This document shows positions 10,836 through 21,726 of a DNA stretch of 64,000 bases, piece by piece; the stretch's first letter is position 1, and every line of letters begins with the position of its first letter. This DNA comes from Trichomonas vaginalis G3 (lineage: Eukaryota; Parabasalia; Trichomonadida; Trichomonadidae), in the NCBI RefSeq assembly GCF_026262505.1, contig NC_067206.1, positions 34,053,896-34,117,895 of the forward strand, read 5' to 3'. A model generated the notes under the pieces. It had not been told where the DNA came from. It saw nothing but the letters and a program-made list of their open reading frames with translations, and ran no database searches. A program made the position numbers and the translations under genes.

Positions 10836-11910
10836 ATTTTTACGTTTTTGAAATGTAAAAGCTTAAATTATAAATTTAATTAGTCTTTTATACTAGAGAA
10901 CACGATAAATTTCAATAAACTTACTTTTCGAGTTATTAATATTCAATGAAACTACTTCAAAATTTAAATATTTCAATTCCGACAATTATTTTACGAAATT
11001 ACCATATTTATATAATGGGTATTATACATAAAATTGTTAGCGCATAATATGTGAAACTGGTTTTGGCAATGTTTCTTGATAAAGAATGAATAATTGATTA
11101 ACACATTCGCGAAGCTCTTACTATATTTAAAAAAGAATAAACACAGAGACAAATCTTCCTTTGTCTAGAATCATAGCTTTATCAAGCAATATCGATTTTT
11201 CAAATGAGAATTTGTTTTTTGATCAGATTTGAAGATCAAAATAGTTAGAAACATCATTTGATCTTCGATATTTTGAGGTCAGTTAAATACTATGATCTAA
11301 ATTGAATCACAAATATTCTTACGTTCAAAAATAACTTCATAAATCTTAAATTACATGCGTAAATACTAACCACTGAATATTTCCCCATTCCAATTGATTA
11401 TTTATTGAGAGCGATACAATTTATTTGACCATGAAATTCTGAAATTGAATCGAATTTGACATTCTTTGAATATGTAAAATTCGTTCATATTATCTTGGTA
11501 TTTGTTTAAAGTGCAAATTAATAAAGAGCCAAATTTGAAACGAAATTACAGAATTTTAATTTTTGTATTATTTATATTAATACAATCAATAAATTCAAAC
11601 ATAATTATTTCTGCTCAGAAAAAATTCTGAAGAAAAAATTGAATCATAAAATAATATTAATTGGTATTTTAATCATTTAGGTATAAAATAATCATATTCG
11701 ACAATTGAAGTAAATTCAATGAGAAATCTTTCTTGAAAAGAAATGATGCTGTATAATAGATATACTATTTTTCCATCAATTATCTTTGTTGTAAAATTTT
11801 TACAATTAACATATTAACTTTCTAGTATATTATCTAAAACGCAATTTTCATAAGCAAAATTTAATTTTCAAATTGAAAGCATTCTGAATAATTTTTTTTT
11901 AATACCAATT
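10836..11910. other. Intergenic stretch upstream of the kinase gene
   Basis: About 1.1 kb of AT-rich sequence without a plausible gene on either strand. A few short direct echoes of TTTGAAGATC occur near 11220-11270. I see no RNA gene or clear initiator close to the kinase ATG. Confidence 0.4.
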
Positions 11911-12972
11911 ATGGATACAGTGACTCTTAGTTTCGGGGATAACTCAGAAGTAACTATTCCTAAAATTTTCGAAAACTACGAGTTCGTACGTAAGATTGGC
12001 TACGGGTCATTCTCATCAGTTGTATTAGTTCGCCATTTAAAAACGAAAGAATATTTTGCATGTAAAATTGTTAGTAGAAAAATGTTAGAAGAACAACAAA
12101 TTTTCAGCCGTTTCGAACAAGAAGTCCGATTAATGCAATCTTTTAATCATCCTTATGTAATTCACACTTTCGACGTTGTTTTCGATCCACAATACATTTA
12201 TATTGTAATGGAATACTGCCCCAACGGTGAATTATTTTCATATATCCTCTCGCTAGTTCGTCTTCCCGAAATGGAAGTTAACAGAATTTTACGTCAAATT
12301 TTGCAAGCTCTTCAATATATTCATAGCAAAAAAGTCGCACACAGGGATATTAAACCCGAAAATATATTACTTGACTCTCATATGGATATTCGTCTTAGTG
12401 ATTTTGGATTATGTAAAGAAATGTCACATGGCTCTCTACTTAAGACTCCTTGTGGTTCTCCATTTTATGCTCCACCAGAAATTATCAATAACGATAAGTA
12501 TGATGGCGTAAAATCAGATATTTGGTCACTTGGAGTTGTCGTATTTACGATGTCTACCGGAGCTTTGCCATGGTCTCATACAAATCATGCGCAATTATTT
12601 AAACAGATTACTACAACAGATGTTACTGTACCTCAGGGCCTTTCCCCTCCTCTGCGTCAAATAATAACCTTAATGCTTCAAAGAGATCCAAATGCACGTC
12701 CAACACCAACAGAACTTTTGGCGATGCCTTGGTTAGCTGATGATAGCTCCATTGATTCAACGCCAACACCGTTGAGAAGGAGATATTCTTCAGATAATAC
12801 AGCATACGCGCGGAAACTTGGAACTGCTGATCACAGACTTCAAAGGAAATCTCTTGTTATTAGACCAGAAAATATGATTACGCCTCAAGAAACGATGAAT
12901 TTGGCTATTCGGAAAGTTCCTAAATTAACGAAGCCCGAGCCATACAGAACTGTTATTTCTCAGATGTTTTAG
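11911..12972 (+). CDS. CAMK-type serine/threonine protein kinase
   Basis: 353 residues with a complete kinase domain at ~23-275: glycine loop GYGSFSSV (30-37), catalytic Lys52 in FACKIV, Glu71 of helix C, catalytic loop HRDIKPEN (144-151), DFG (164-166), activation segment with TPCGSP (179-184) and APPE (187-190), then DIWSLGVV. All catalytic residues are present, so it should be active. The TPCGSPFYAPPE segment and HRDIKPENILLD place it in the CAMK/AMPK-like group greatly expanded in trichomonads. The ~75-residue C-terminal tail is basic and Ser/Thr-rich with no recognisable domain, and may be regulatory. The activation-loop Thr179 is a plausible phosphorylation site. Substrate unknown. Confidence 0.93.
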   Translation: MDTVTLSFGDNSEVTIPKIFENYEFVRKIGYGSFSSVVLVRHLKTKEYFACKIVSRKMLEEQQIFSRFEQEVRLMQSFNHPYVIHTFDVVFDPQYIYIVMEYCPNGELFSYILSLVRLPEMEVNRILRQILQALQYIHSKKVAHRDIKPENILLDSHMDIRLSDFGLCKEMSHGSLLKTPCGSPFYAPPEIINNDKYDGVKSDIWSLGVVVFTMSTGALPWSHTNHAQLFKQITTTDVTVPQGLSPPLRQIITLMLQRDPNARPTPTELLAMPWLADDSSIDSTPTPLRRRYSSDNTAYARKLGTADHRLQRKSLVIRPENMITPQETMNLAIRKVPKLTKPEPYRTVISQMF

Positions 12973-13365
12973 ATTTTTCGTATATTTTTTTTGATATTTA
13001 TTGTTGATGAATAAATTTTTATAAAATTAGAACTTGTTTAATACTACATCTTTCATAATATAGATATTTTGACAAAGTTTAATTAGTAAAATATGAAATC
13101 AAATATAACAACAGTTTTTTTTTCTGATTTCCAATTTTTAAATGCTTCAAAATCTTTCCAAGTACCACCTTTCTTTTGAATCACAATATCTTTGCTTTCA
13201 TGAGTAGCAAGGATATAGTTTTAATCAAGGTTAAAAAATGAAGGATCAACTAATTTTAAATCTATGAACTTAATTAAACTGCATTAAATATATCGAACAA
13301 AATTTAACTCACCAATAACTCAAACATGTCTAGAATTATCATTTTTAGGCGGAAATCCAGAGATC
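12973..13365. other. Intergenic stretch, nothing recognised
   Basis: AT-rich spacer between the kinase gene and the ankyrin relic. No gene, repeat or regulatory motif that I can support. Confidence 0.4.
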
Positions 13366-14133
13366 ATGAGTGAATGTTTGAAATATGAAAAACCAAATAA
13401 AGAATGCATGGAATATGCAATTATTTCACACAGCATCGATTTTGTTACATTCTTGGTGAATGAATACGGTTATAAAATCGATGTAATTTATTGTGTATTG
13501 TATAATAATCTTGAATCATTTTTAGCTTATTTCGATCAAACTAATAATATTCACAGATGTTTTGCTTAATCGGCGATGTTTGATATTCCATCTTTTTGTG
13601 TAATTTAATGAAACAATTTGGAACAGCTCTTCACATTGCAGCAAAACATAATTGCATAGATATAGCCGAATTTCTTATATCGAACGGTGCAAAAATCAAT
13701 AAAAAAATATGAAGGAATCACACCTTTTCATTTTGCAGCAAAATATAATAACAAAGAAATAGCTGAACTTCTAATTTCACATAGTACAAATATCAATAAA
13801 AAGGATGATCAAGGGAGAACCACTCTTCATTATGCAGCACGGCATAATAGCAAAGAATTCGCTGAACTTCTTATTTCACTCGGTTTAAATATCAACGAAA
13901 AAGATGAATATGAAAATACTCCTCTTCGTGATGCAGCGGGTAATGATTGTAAAGAAACTGTCGAATTTCTTCTTTCACACGGCACAAAAATCAACGAAAA
14001 AGATAATGATGGGAAAACCGCTCTTCATTATGCAGCACAAAATTATAGTAAAAAACAGCCGAAGTTCTTATTTCACATGGCCCAAATATTAAGGATGCCT
14101 CCAACTGTATGTTTATTTGAGAACCGGTCATGA
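13366..14133 (+). pseudogene. DUF3447/ankyrin-repeat gene relic
   Basis: Residual coding for a trichomonad DUF3447-ankyrin protein. 13366-13569 encodes the end of the DUF3447 region (CMEYAIISHSIDFVTFLVNE). It hits a stop, then a short open piece (LHIAAKHNCIDIAEFLIS near 13625-13680) and a longer one from 13687 follow, with ankyrin units such as TPFHFAAKYNNKEIAELLIS and TTLHYAARHNSKEFAELLIS. The 33-residue periodicity persists across at least one stop and frame changes. The N-terminus is absent and the last unit breaks down near 14060. This is a degenerate member of a very large family, not an active gene. Confidence 0.8.
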
Positions 14134-14248
14134 AATCTCCTTCTTGGTCCGTTTTTAACTGATATAGCGCAGCATATGAATCAATGTAGTACTTATATGT
14201 ACTTCGCAATTCACTGTATTTGTTTGGATTTATTTCTTGATCAGACAT
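14123..14248 (-). pseudogene. N-terminal fragment of a second DUF3447/ankyrin gene
   Basis: On the reverse strand from ATG 14248 the frame reads MSDQEINPNKYSELRSTYKY and then YIDSYAALYQLKT, the characteristic start of Trichomonas DUF3447-ankyrin proteins. Similarity fades after ~40 residues, where the sequence runs into the end of the forward-strand ankyrin relic. Two fragments of the same family therefore meet tail to tail, suggesting a rearrangement or gene-conversion scar. Assignment rests on remembered family sequence, not on a search. Confidence 0.6.
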
Positions 14249-14817
14249 TAAAAAAATTAAAAGTCATATTAGGGATTCCGTTTGGAGAAATAACGGTGTG
14301 GATCTCCAAAATCCAAAATAATATGTTAATAAATGCTGAAAATAATGACTTGGATCTAATATAGGATAAAGACTGATAAAGATTGCTCGTATATTGGATT
14401 ATCAATTAGTACTTATGTACATCTTGATTCACTATGCAAAATCATTTGAATGGCTTGAATGCAAAAAATTCATTTTGCGAATCTAATGATATTAGGAATT
14501 TAAATCGGTAGAACAATAGGTTACATTTCAATACATATAGAGCAACTATAGATCATTTGCTTTAATAAAAAAAAATCAAATATTCAGAAATTTTGCATAA
14601 TGTCACATTTTTATTTCAAATTGTCACTCATATTTAAGATATTTATATGTTTTTATGTCTCATTTTAAATTTACATTTGAGCGATTAAAAAATTGAGAGA
14701 GATTCACAAAATGGAATATGCTAATAACAATAAGATATCAACATTTTGAATTAGAATCAATTTTTTCTTACAAAATTTAAATTGAGAAAGAGAAATAATT
14801 CTGTGCTCAAATTTTCT
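14249..14817. other. Intergenic stretch upstream of 6PGD
   Basis: AT-rich sequence with no gene I can support. TGCTCAAATTTTCT lies immediately before the 6PGD ATG and could serve as a weak initiator, though the base after TCA is A rather than a pyrimidine. Confidence 0.4.
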
Positions 14818-16287
14818 ATGTCGCAAGATCTATGCGTCTTTGGTCTTGGAACTATGGGCAGTAACATCGCAAGGAACTTTGCTCATCACGGATTCAAGGT
14901 CGCTGCTTTTAACAGAACATGGGCAAGAACTGAAGCTTTATTGAAATTAAATGAGCCAAATATAACAGGTTACAAGACAATAGAAGAAGTTGTTGAAGCA
15001 TTAAAGAAACCTCGTATATTTTTAATAATAGTTACAGCTGAATTCGTTGATAACGTTATTGAGCAATTGAAAGTTTTGCTTGAAAAGGATGATGTTATAA
15101 TTGATGGTGGTAATTCACATTGGCCAGATACTGAACGCCGTCAGAAGGCTATTGAACCAACCGGCGTTCATTTTGTTGGAATGGGCATATCTGGTGGAGA
15201 AGAAGGCGCCTTAAATGGTCCATCTATGATGTTTGGTGGACATTCTCAAGATTGGGACAATTGTAAGCGTGTTTTGCTTCCGATAGCGGCTAAAGCACCA
15301 GATGATACGCCATGTGTTGATTATATGGGTACAGATGGTGCAGGACACTTTGTTAAAATGGTACATAATGCCATTGAATACGCTGATATGCAACTTATCG
15401 CCGAAACATATCATATAATGAGAAATTCTCTTCAAATCTCAAACGAAGACATTGCTGACGTTTTTGGGCGTTGGAACAAAGGTGTACTTAAATCATACTT
15501 AATCGAAATTACAGAAAAAGTCCTCAGAAAGAAAGAAGGCGATAAATATGTTGTTGATTTAATCCTTGATACAGCAGAGCAAAAAGGAACAGGTAAATGG
15601 ACATCACAAGACTCTTTCGATATTCCATCAGCAACTCCAGCTTTCGCTGAAGCTGTTTACGCCCGAGTAATATCATGTCTTAAAGACGAAAGAGTTGAAG
15701 CCTCGAAAACAATCCAGAAAAATCCAATAACAGATATTTCAGTATCAATTACAGTTGATGACCTCGAAAAAGCTTTATATGCTGCAAAAATTATCTGTTA
15801 CGCTCAAGGATTATCAATGATTCAAAAACATTCAGAGCAGCATCATTATGGAGTTGATATCTCCAAATGTGCAAAGATTTGGCGTGGTGGATGCATTATT
15901 CGCGCTGATTTTCTGAATGACGTTTCTGCACATTATACAAATGCCACAAAGAACTTACTCACGATACCATTCTTCAAAACAGCTGTCGAAGATCGACTTA
16001 ATTCTTGGAGAAAAGTTGTTTTGCTCGGAACTTTACAAGGATTTCCAATTCCTTTGTATTCTTCTTGCTTGGCGTACTTTGATTCTTACATATCTGACTC
16101 CCTTTCTGCAAATCTCATCCATGGTTTAAGAGATTTCTTCGGAGCTCATACTTATGAAAGAATTGACAAAAGTGGAAAGTTCCACACTGAATGGGAATCA
16201 GAAGAGACGAAAACTACCACCGAAACTAAGGCAAAGGAAGGAACAACAACTGATACAGGAAAATCAACTTGTTGTTTGTTGATTTAA
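14818..16287 (+). CDS. gnd: 6-phosphogluconate dehydrogenase with CaaX-like C-terminus
   Basis: 489 residues. Decarboxylating 6-phosphogluconate dehydrogenase converts 6-phosphogluconate to ribulose 5-phosphate and CO2, making NADPH in the oxidative pentose phosphate pathway. Seen: Rossmann GLGTMG (9-14), GGNSHWPDTERR, the SGGEEGALNGPSMM substrate segment, and HFVKMVHNAIEYADMQLIAE with the catalytic Lys. The all-helical C-terminal domain is full length. I chose ATG 14818 because it starts MSQDLCVFGLGTMG, the normal family start. Unusual: the family core is followed by a ~30-residue Thr/Glu/Lys-rich extension ending CCLLI, whose last four residues, CLLI, fit a CaaX prenylation box, with a second Cys available for palmitoylation. 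Membrane attachment would be atypical for this cytosolic enzyme and is inference. Confidence 0.95.
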   Translation: MSQDLCVFGLGTMGSNIARNFAHHGFKVAAFNRTWARTEALLKLNEPNITGYKTIEEVVEALKKPRIFLIIVTAEFVDNVIEQLKVLLEKDDVIIDGGNSHWPDTERRQKAIEPTGVHFVGMGISGGEEGALNGPSMMFGGHSQDWDNCKRVLLPIAAKAPDDTPCVDYMGTDGAGHFVKMVHNAIEYADMQLIAETYHIMRNSLQISNEDIADVFGRWNKGVLKSYLIEITEKVLRKKEGDKYVVDLILDTAEQKGTGKWTSQDSFDIPSATPAFAEAVYARVISCLKDERVEASKTIQKNPITDISVSITVDDLEKALYAAKIICYAQGLSMIQKHSEQHHYGVDISKCAKIWRGGCIIRADFLNDVSAHYTNATKNLLTIPFFKTAVEDRLNSWRKVVLLGTLQGFPIPLYSSCLAYFDSYISDSLSANLIHGLRDFFGAHTYERIDKSGKFHTEWESEETKTTTETKAKEGTTTDTGKSTCCLLI

Positions 16288-16727
16288 TTCTTTTATTTTT
16301 TATTAATCCCATGAATATAGAAGTTATAAAGCGCTCTTTATATGATATTTTAGATTTTGGATATATTTTTTAGATTATTTAATTGCTTTGCTAAAACAAC
16401 ATATATATAGTTTAAATTGGAGCGATTGGAATTAAAATACAGAGAATGAGAGTCGTAATGATCTGATCAAATCTTATGTTGAAAAAAAAATTGCGTTATT
16501 TTTTCCAGTCAATGACATTATTCAGATTTATTGGAATAATATAGATGATTGTTTAACTTTCTAAACCTCGAGCTAATGATTTCAAAATGGCGATAAGATT
16601 TCGATAGCTGTTGCTTGATTTTTCCGCGAACAAAATATACTACTGAATTCGTATGTCATAAAATTTCTAGTGAGATGCTCGAACAATGTCACTTTTCTTC
16701 TTTTATTTTTTGGATTTTTAATAATTT
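16288..16727. promoter_or_regulatory. 6PGD/eIF4E spacer with initiator and shared leader motif
   Basis: TCACTTTTC at 16689-16697 fits the trichomonad initiator (TCA +1 at 16691), 37 bases before the eIF4E-like ATG. Between it and the ATG lies TTTTGGATTTTTAATA (16708-16723), identical to the 16 bases just before the ankyrin gene at 1190. The remainder is AT-rich and holds no gene I can support. Confidence 0.45.
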
Positions 16728-17276
16728 ATGGCAGGAAAAATGGAACCCATTGTTCCTGCTCCATCGGTACAAGATGGTGGCCCAATACTTAAAGACAAAT
16801 GGGTTTTTTGGTACTTAATTCCTTCAAAAGGTGGCCAAAATATTCATTGGAGCGAATATTTACATCCTCTTCATTCTTTTGAAACAGTAGAGAACTTTAA
16901 CAGACTATTAAACTCAATAGAGCGTCCACAGAACTTATTAAAAGGATGTCGATATTACGTTTTTAGAAACGGAATAAAACCATTATGGGAAGATCCAAAA
17001 GTAAAAGATTCTAAAGCAGTTTCAATAGAAATTCCAAAATCTCAAGAATACCAACAAACCATTCACGAAAAATGGACGGATATTGTAAGTACAATGCTCG
17101 AAGAAGGACTTGGAAATGAAGTTTCAGGCTCTGAATATGCTTCTCGTGCTGATACTTGGAAAATTTCATGCTGGGTTAAAAATAACCAATCAGCTATAGA
17201 TAACGTTGTTTCCCACTTAAATAACTTGTATCCAGCACTTTCTACCTCTATCCATGTATCTGATATTGGTGAATAA
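16728..17276 (+). CDS. eIF4E-like mRNA cap-binding protein
   Basis: 182 residues, near the size of the eIF4E core. eIF4E binds the m7G cap and brings eIF4G and the 40S subunit to mRNA. Seen: KDKWVFWYLIPSK (strand 1), cap-stacking Trp41 in NIHWSEYL (human W56 equivalent), Trp87-Glu88 in LWEDPK (human W102-E103) and the ISCW segment (human W166 region). The stacking and guanine-recognition residues are all present, so cap binding is expected. In the dorsal eIF4G-binding helix, the usual V..F(W) reads VENFNRLL, with Asn where human has Trp73, so partner binding may differ. The N-terminal extension is very short. Trichomonad mRNAs do carry caps, in keeping with this role. Confidence 0.9.
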   Translation: MAGKMEPIVPAPSVQDGGPILKDKWVFWYLIPSKGGQNIHWSEYLHPLHSFETVENFNRLLNSIERPQNLLKGCRYYVFRNGIKPLWEDPKVKDSKAVSIEIPKSQEYQQTIHEKWTDIVSTMLEEGLGNEVSGSEYASRADTWKISCWVKNNQSAIDNVVSHLNNLYPALSTSIHVSDIGE

Positions 17277-17467
17277 ATTAATATAGAAATTAGTATAGAT
17301 TAAAATAAAAATAAACTATTATACATGTAATTAAAATGAAATTAAATAATATATCTTTAATTACAAGCCACTATTTTTAAAATTTTCTTGATATATTATA
17401 TATAAAAAAGTCATTTGAAAGAATATTACATATAGAAGTTTATTATTATAATATATATATCAGAAAA

Positions 17468-19732
17468 TTATTCAAGATCTCTAATAATTGGCTCATGGGC
17501 AATTCCAAAGAAACCTTGAGCTGTGTCTTCTTCAAAATCATTCTTGAATGGATCATCAGTATCTCCCATAACAGATGTTGTCCATAACGGGTTATCATTT
17601 GTTATAGCTGTAGTTGTACTATCTGGAAGTTGCATGACAGTTTCTTCCTGCATTTCAATTGCAGAATTTGATGAATTTTCATCTTTCTTTCTACAAACTG
17701 CAAATATTATAAGTCCGATGATTATTAATAGGCCAATAATACCCGCAACGATACCAATGATTAGTGGTAAGTTAGTACTTTTTGATGTAGTGCCATCATC
17801 GCTATTAATACTTATTGCTGAATCTGTTTCATTGAATAAAATGACCGACGAAATCAATGTTACTGAATAAACAGTATATTCGCCATCTGATGCTGCTGTT
17901 GTGAAGTTTGATCCATTCCAATATGTTTCACCCGCTGAAAGATTAGTCATTGATGAAATTTCAATAACGATCAATGTATTTGTTGAAGAATATGTTTTTC
18001 CAGCTTTCGAAGATAATAGACTGTTTGGAGTTTGTAGAACTGTTCTCTCAGCAATAACCGAAACAGATGGTGTTGTTTCAACAGTTGAGAAATGAGTTAT
18101 GACTGGTGTTGAATGGGCTGTTGAATATATTGTTTCATAAGGTGTTGAATGAGCTGTTGAAAATATTGTTTCATAAGGTGTTTCCTTTGCGGTTCTGGAT
18201 GGAGTTGCAACTAATGTTCTAAATCCTAAATTTGGAATTGCTGTCAATCCTGGATAATGTTCTGGCGTTGATGGACTACCATTTCCTGTAGATCCTGGAT
18301 TGAACAAGTTATTAAAATCGAAAGTGGTATCTGTTCCAATATTACGTGTGGCTATAGAATATAAGCTTGCACTCTGCGTTGTTGCCTGTGGTAACCTTGT
18401 AATTGGTGTCGCAACATATGTGTATGATGTTGGATCTGGTACAGAAGATGTTGCCGCATCATTACCTTCATTGCTAATTTCTGCATATGAAATTGTAGTT
18501 TCATCTGGGAGATCGGGATCAGAGTTATTTAATGTAATTGATGTAGGATAACAAATTTCCGAACTGTTTGCGGCTCCTTGATAATCAAATATTACCCAAT
18601 CTGATGCATTTCCATCCCAAATACTTGACAATGAACGAGATACATATTGATTAGCAAATCCATAATGAATAAGATTCTTGTCAATTCCATTCATTCTATC
18701 CATGTATGATTTCCATTTTGCATATCCTTCTAACAGAATCTCATGTCCTGCACCATTTCCAAATGTAACCGCGGTGTATGTAGAAGAATCTTTGTTAAAG
18801 CAGCATCCATTTGTTTCTAAATATCTCTGCTCCTTTGTTGTTTCTGTTGTTGGCAAACCCAAGTTCTTCTTTGCATCAGAAATAAAGCATATAGCACCAC
18901 CTCCACGAGCTTTAAACCTCGATGGCAATTCTCTTACAAAACCACCATTCGAAAATGTTGTAGATGATTCTTCATATCTTAATTTCATTGGATAGCTCAT
19001 TATGTTTGTATTCTCTGCATTTACAATGTTCTTAATAAATGTACAGTAGACAAACTTAATATCATCAACTCCTGAGCAAAAAACAGCACCTCCTGAGAAA
19101 CAACATTTGTTCATTGCAAAAATAATTTTTTCAAGATAGATCTGAAGGCCAAAAGAGAAGGCTATAGCTCCTCCTATTTCGCATGCGCTGTTTGAATTGA
19201 ATACGTTATTATAACCTATAAGAGTGACTGAAGGAGAAAGATAATTATAATCATTATCTTTCAGAAAGGCACCTTGGAAATATATACCTCCTCCGTATTT
19301 GTAAGCTATATTACTTTGAAATGTTGTGCATTCAAGTGAAATGGATGATGCAATTGAGCATATAGCTCCACCAACTGAAGCTATATTCATGGAAAAATTA
19401 TGAGTGCTTCCGCTTCCATAGAAAACTAGGACCGATTGACTTAAAAATATTGCTCCACCAAGACCAGATGAAGGACTTTGGCCAAAAGCATAATTAGAAA
19501 TAAAATTTGTATCTCCATAAAGTGTAACTGAGCATCTGATAAATGCAAAATCACGATGTGTTGATGACATCGTTGTTGTTGAATATTCTAATTCTTCATT
19601 GATCAGATTTAAATCTAATAAAGTGTAATTATCAGTGATGGCATCTACGAATGAAGGTGTGTTTTCTTTCTCAGTTCTATCAGGATTTGTCTGTATTTTT
19701 CTCAAACATAGACACACGCATGTAAAAAGCAT
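17468..19732 (-). CDS. Pmp-like surface membrane protein
   Basis: 754 residues. The first ~300 carry GGAI-type repeats of the chlamydial polymorphic membrane protein family (GLGGAIFLS, VGGAICSIA, YGGGIYFQG, IGGAIAFSFG, SGGAVFCSG, RGGGAICFI), expected to form a beta-helix on the cell surface. A Ser/Thr-rich linker follows with short repeats of TPYETIFSTAHS type. A single membrane segment at ~657-681 (LPLIIGIVAGIIGLLIIIGL) is followed by CRKK and a ~73-residue acidic tail containing NPLW and DPF, which resemble endocytic sorting motifs. Topology: outside N-terminus, cytosolic tail. The start MLFTCVCLCL is weakly signal-like, so the true N-terminus is uncertain. Trichomonas encodes a family of such proteins implicated in host-cell contact. 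Confidence 0.85.
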   Translation of the reverse strand: MLFTCVCLCLRKIQTNPDRTEKENTPSFVDAITDNYTLLDLNLINEELEYSTTTMSSTHRDFAFIRCSVTLYGDTNFISNYAFGQSPSSGLGGAIFLSQSVLVFYGSGSTHNFSMNIASVGGAICSIASSISLECTTFQSNIAYKYGGGIYFQGAFLKDNDYNYLSPSVTLIGYNNVFNSNSACEIGGAIAFSFGLQIYLEKIIFAMNKCCFSGGAVFCSGVDDIKFVYCTFIKNIVNAENTNIMSYPMKLRYEESSTTFSNGGFVRELPSRFKARGGGAICFISDAKKNLGLPTTETTKEQRYLETNGCCFNKDSSTYTAVTFGNGAGHEILLEGYAKWKSYMDRMNGIDKNLIHYGFANQYVSRSLSSIWDGNASDWVIFDYQGAANSSEICYPTSITLNNSDPDLPDETTISYAEISNEGNDAATSSVPDPTSYTYVATPITRLPQATTQSASLYSIATRNIGTDTTFDFNNLFNPGSTGNGSPSTPEHYPGLTAIPNLGFRTLVATPSRTAKETPYETIFSTAHSTPYETIYSTAHSTPVITHFSTVETTPSVSVIAERTVLQTPNSLLSSKAGKTYSSTNTLIVIEISSMTNLSAGETYWNGSNFTTAASDGEYTVYSVTLISSVILFNETDSAISINSDDGTTSKSTNLPLIIGIVAGIIGLLIIIGLIIFAVCRKKDENSSNSAIEMQEETVMQLPDSTTTAITNDNPLWTTSVMGDTDDPFKNDFEEDTAQGFFGIAHEPIIRDLE

Positions 19733-21184
19733 AATTCAAGGTGTAAAATATTAAAAGGTTTGAAATCAAATTTTTGAGAAGCTTTTGAATTTTAAATATA
19801 AATCTCAAAGTACTTTAATATGAACAAACATTATAAAATGGATCAGATGCTACATAGTTTTGTCGTATTCCTAAGGGGTTAAAATGAAAAAAAAACAATT
19901 GTGAGGATATCGATGAAAATTTATTATAAACCATATCATTTAACATTTATATACAATGTGATTATTAACTCATGATAAAATGCTTAAATGATTAGTTTGC
20001 TTAGAATGTAATTTGTAAAGAGGCTATTAACATTTTGTTATTCATGTTTATAAATGCGGTTGAGAGAGGAAAATGCGTATTTATTTCATTTTGCCATATT
20101 TCTCAAATAATTCATAGCTCTTCTCTGAATTCGATTTTTTGAGAGAAATATGGTTTGAGTTAAAAATAATATACATTAAATGAACTTTTAAAAGAACATT
20201 GAATCAATAACCTTTGAACTTTTATCGTTTTGACACTTTTTACTTTGGATAAAACTCTTTTTCTATATTTAAATTAACTCAATATAAATTTCATATAGGC
20301 TTGTATATATCCCCATGATACATCTGCGGATTTCAAATGCATTTTATTCATTTTTGGCTGAATTTCAAAATCTAAATTAAAAAAAATATAGGAAAAATCG
20401 ATTTAATGTGTTAAGAATCAATAAATCATGCAATTAAGCTTGATATATAAGAGATGAAAAAGTAACATTCGAGAAGATTCCACAAAGAAGATATTTAAAG
20501 TTGAGAAAATCCTTAATATTAGCAGTTACCTATCAAAATATTGATACAGCATGACTCTTTTCCATATGCATTTAAAGCTTTTCTTAGCTTCATTCCCAAA
20601 TTAAATTGTCAAAATTCTTGTACTATTAAACTTTATATTTGAGGCCTCAGACTACAAAGAGTTTTCCTCATAAAAATACTAAATTAGATTAAATACATCT
20701 CTCTTTCTGAATCTAAAAATAAAAAATGCAATTACCATACAAAATTAATTATTTCATAAAATCGTGATTCACCATGGTTATTTTCCAATGCACAAACATG
20801 TTTATATATTTTATCGTATATTTAGGTTATATTTGAGTTTTTCTTGAAAATTAATTGTTATCCGAATTTATCAATCGAGAAAAGTAATCCAAACTTGCTT
20901 CATCAATGAAATATTCTATATTGTGAAATCATTCTATGAATACTTCCAGTAATATTGCAATTTCATGCATATCATAAATGAAGCGATTTCCATATACTAT
21001 TTTTGCTGTAACTAGTCTTGAGAAAAGAATTCAAAACTTGTTTCATCGATGAAGTATTCTATATTGTGAAACTAATCTATGAAAATATTCAGTAATATAG
21101 CAATTACATGTATATCTTAAATAAAGCGGTTTCAATATGTTTTTAGATATTTGGAAAAAAAATTAAAAATATTGTAATCTTTTA
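19733..21184. other. Long AT-rich intergenic stretch
   Basis: Nearly 1.5 kb between two reverse-strand genes with no reading frame I can support. Apart from the duplicated block at 20877-21143, I see only short AT-rich repeats. No RNA gene was recognised. Confidence 0.4.
20877..21143 (+). repeat. Diverged direct duplication of ~125-140 bp
   Basis: Two copies start GAGAAAAG at 20877 and 21020, 143 bp apart, and share the core AGTATTCTATATTGTGAAA (AATATTC in the first) followed by CTATGAA, AGTAATAT and a CATGTATATC-like segment. Scattered substitutions and small gaps show the duplication is not recent. No coding function is apparent. Confidence 0.7.
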
Positions 21185-21726
21185 TTAAGCTGCAGCTGCA
21201 CCTGAAGATGAACCTTTCTTAGATTTCTTAATGAAAATAACGACAACAACAATTACTACGATTACAATGACAACAGCAACCACAATTACAGCAATTGCCC
21301 ATGTCGGAAATCCTGAATCATTTGGTTTAGGTGTTGCTTCTGGTGCGTCTGAATTTTCAAAGTTCTTAGTATCTTCTTTAACTTTTTCTACTGTTTTAAT
21401 AGAGTTTTCATTCATAACAATTATATCAAGATCTTTCTCGAAAAGCATTTCTTCTTGTCCCGCTGGAGGATCTGCTACTTTCTCTAACTTTAATTCAAGT
21501 GTACCCTCGACGGAAAATTTTGATGGTGTTGTATAATCTGTTTGATCTTCGAATTTTTTAGCTTCTTCCTCGAATTTCTCATATTCTTCTCCAGTAAGCT
21601 CAGCTTCTACATTAAATCTTGTCGCATTCGATTCTGTTCCATGATCCTTAAATCTAAAAAGGAACTTAACATTTTCGTCTTCTGTTTTTGTCAATTTCTT
21701 GATCGAGTTATCAATGAAATAATATA

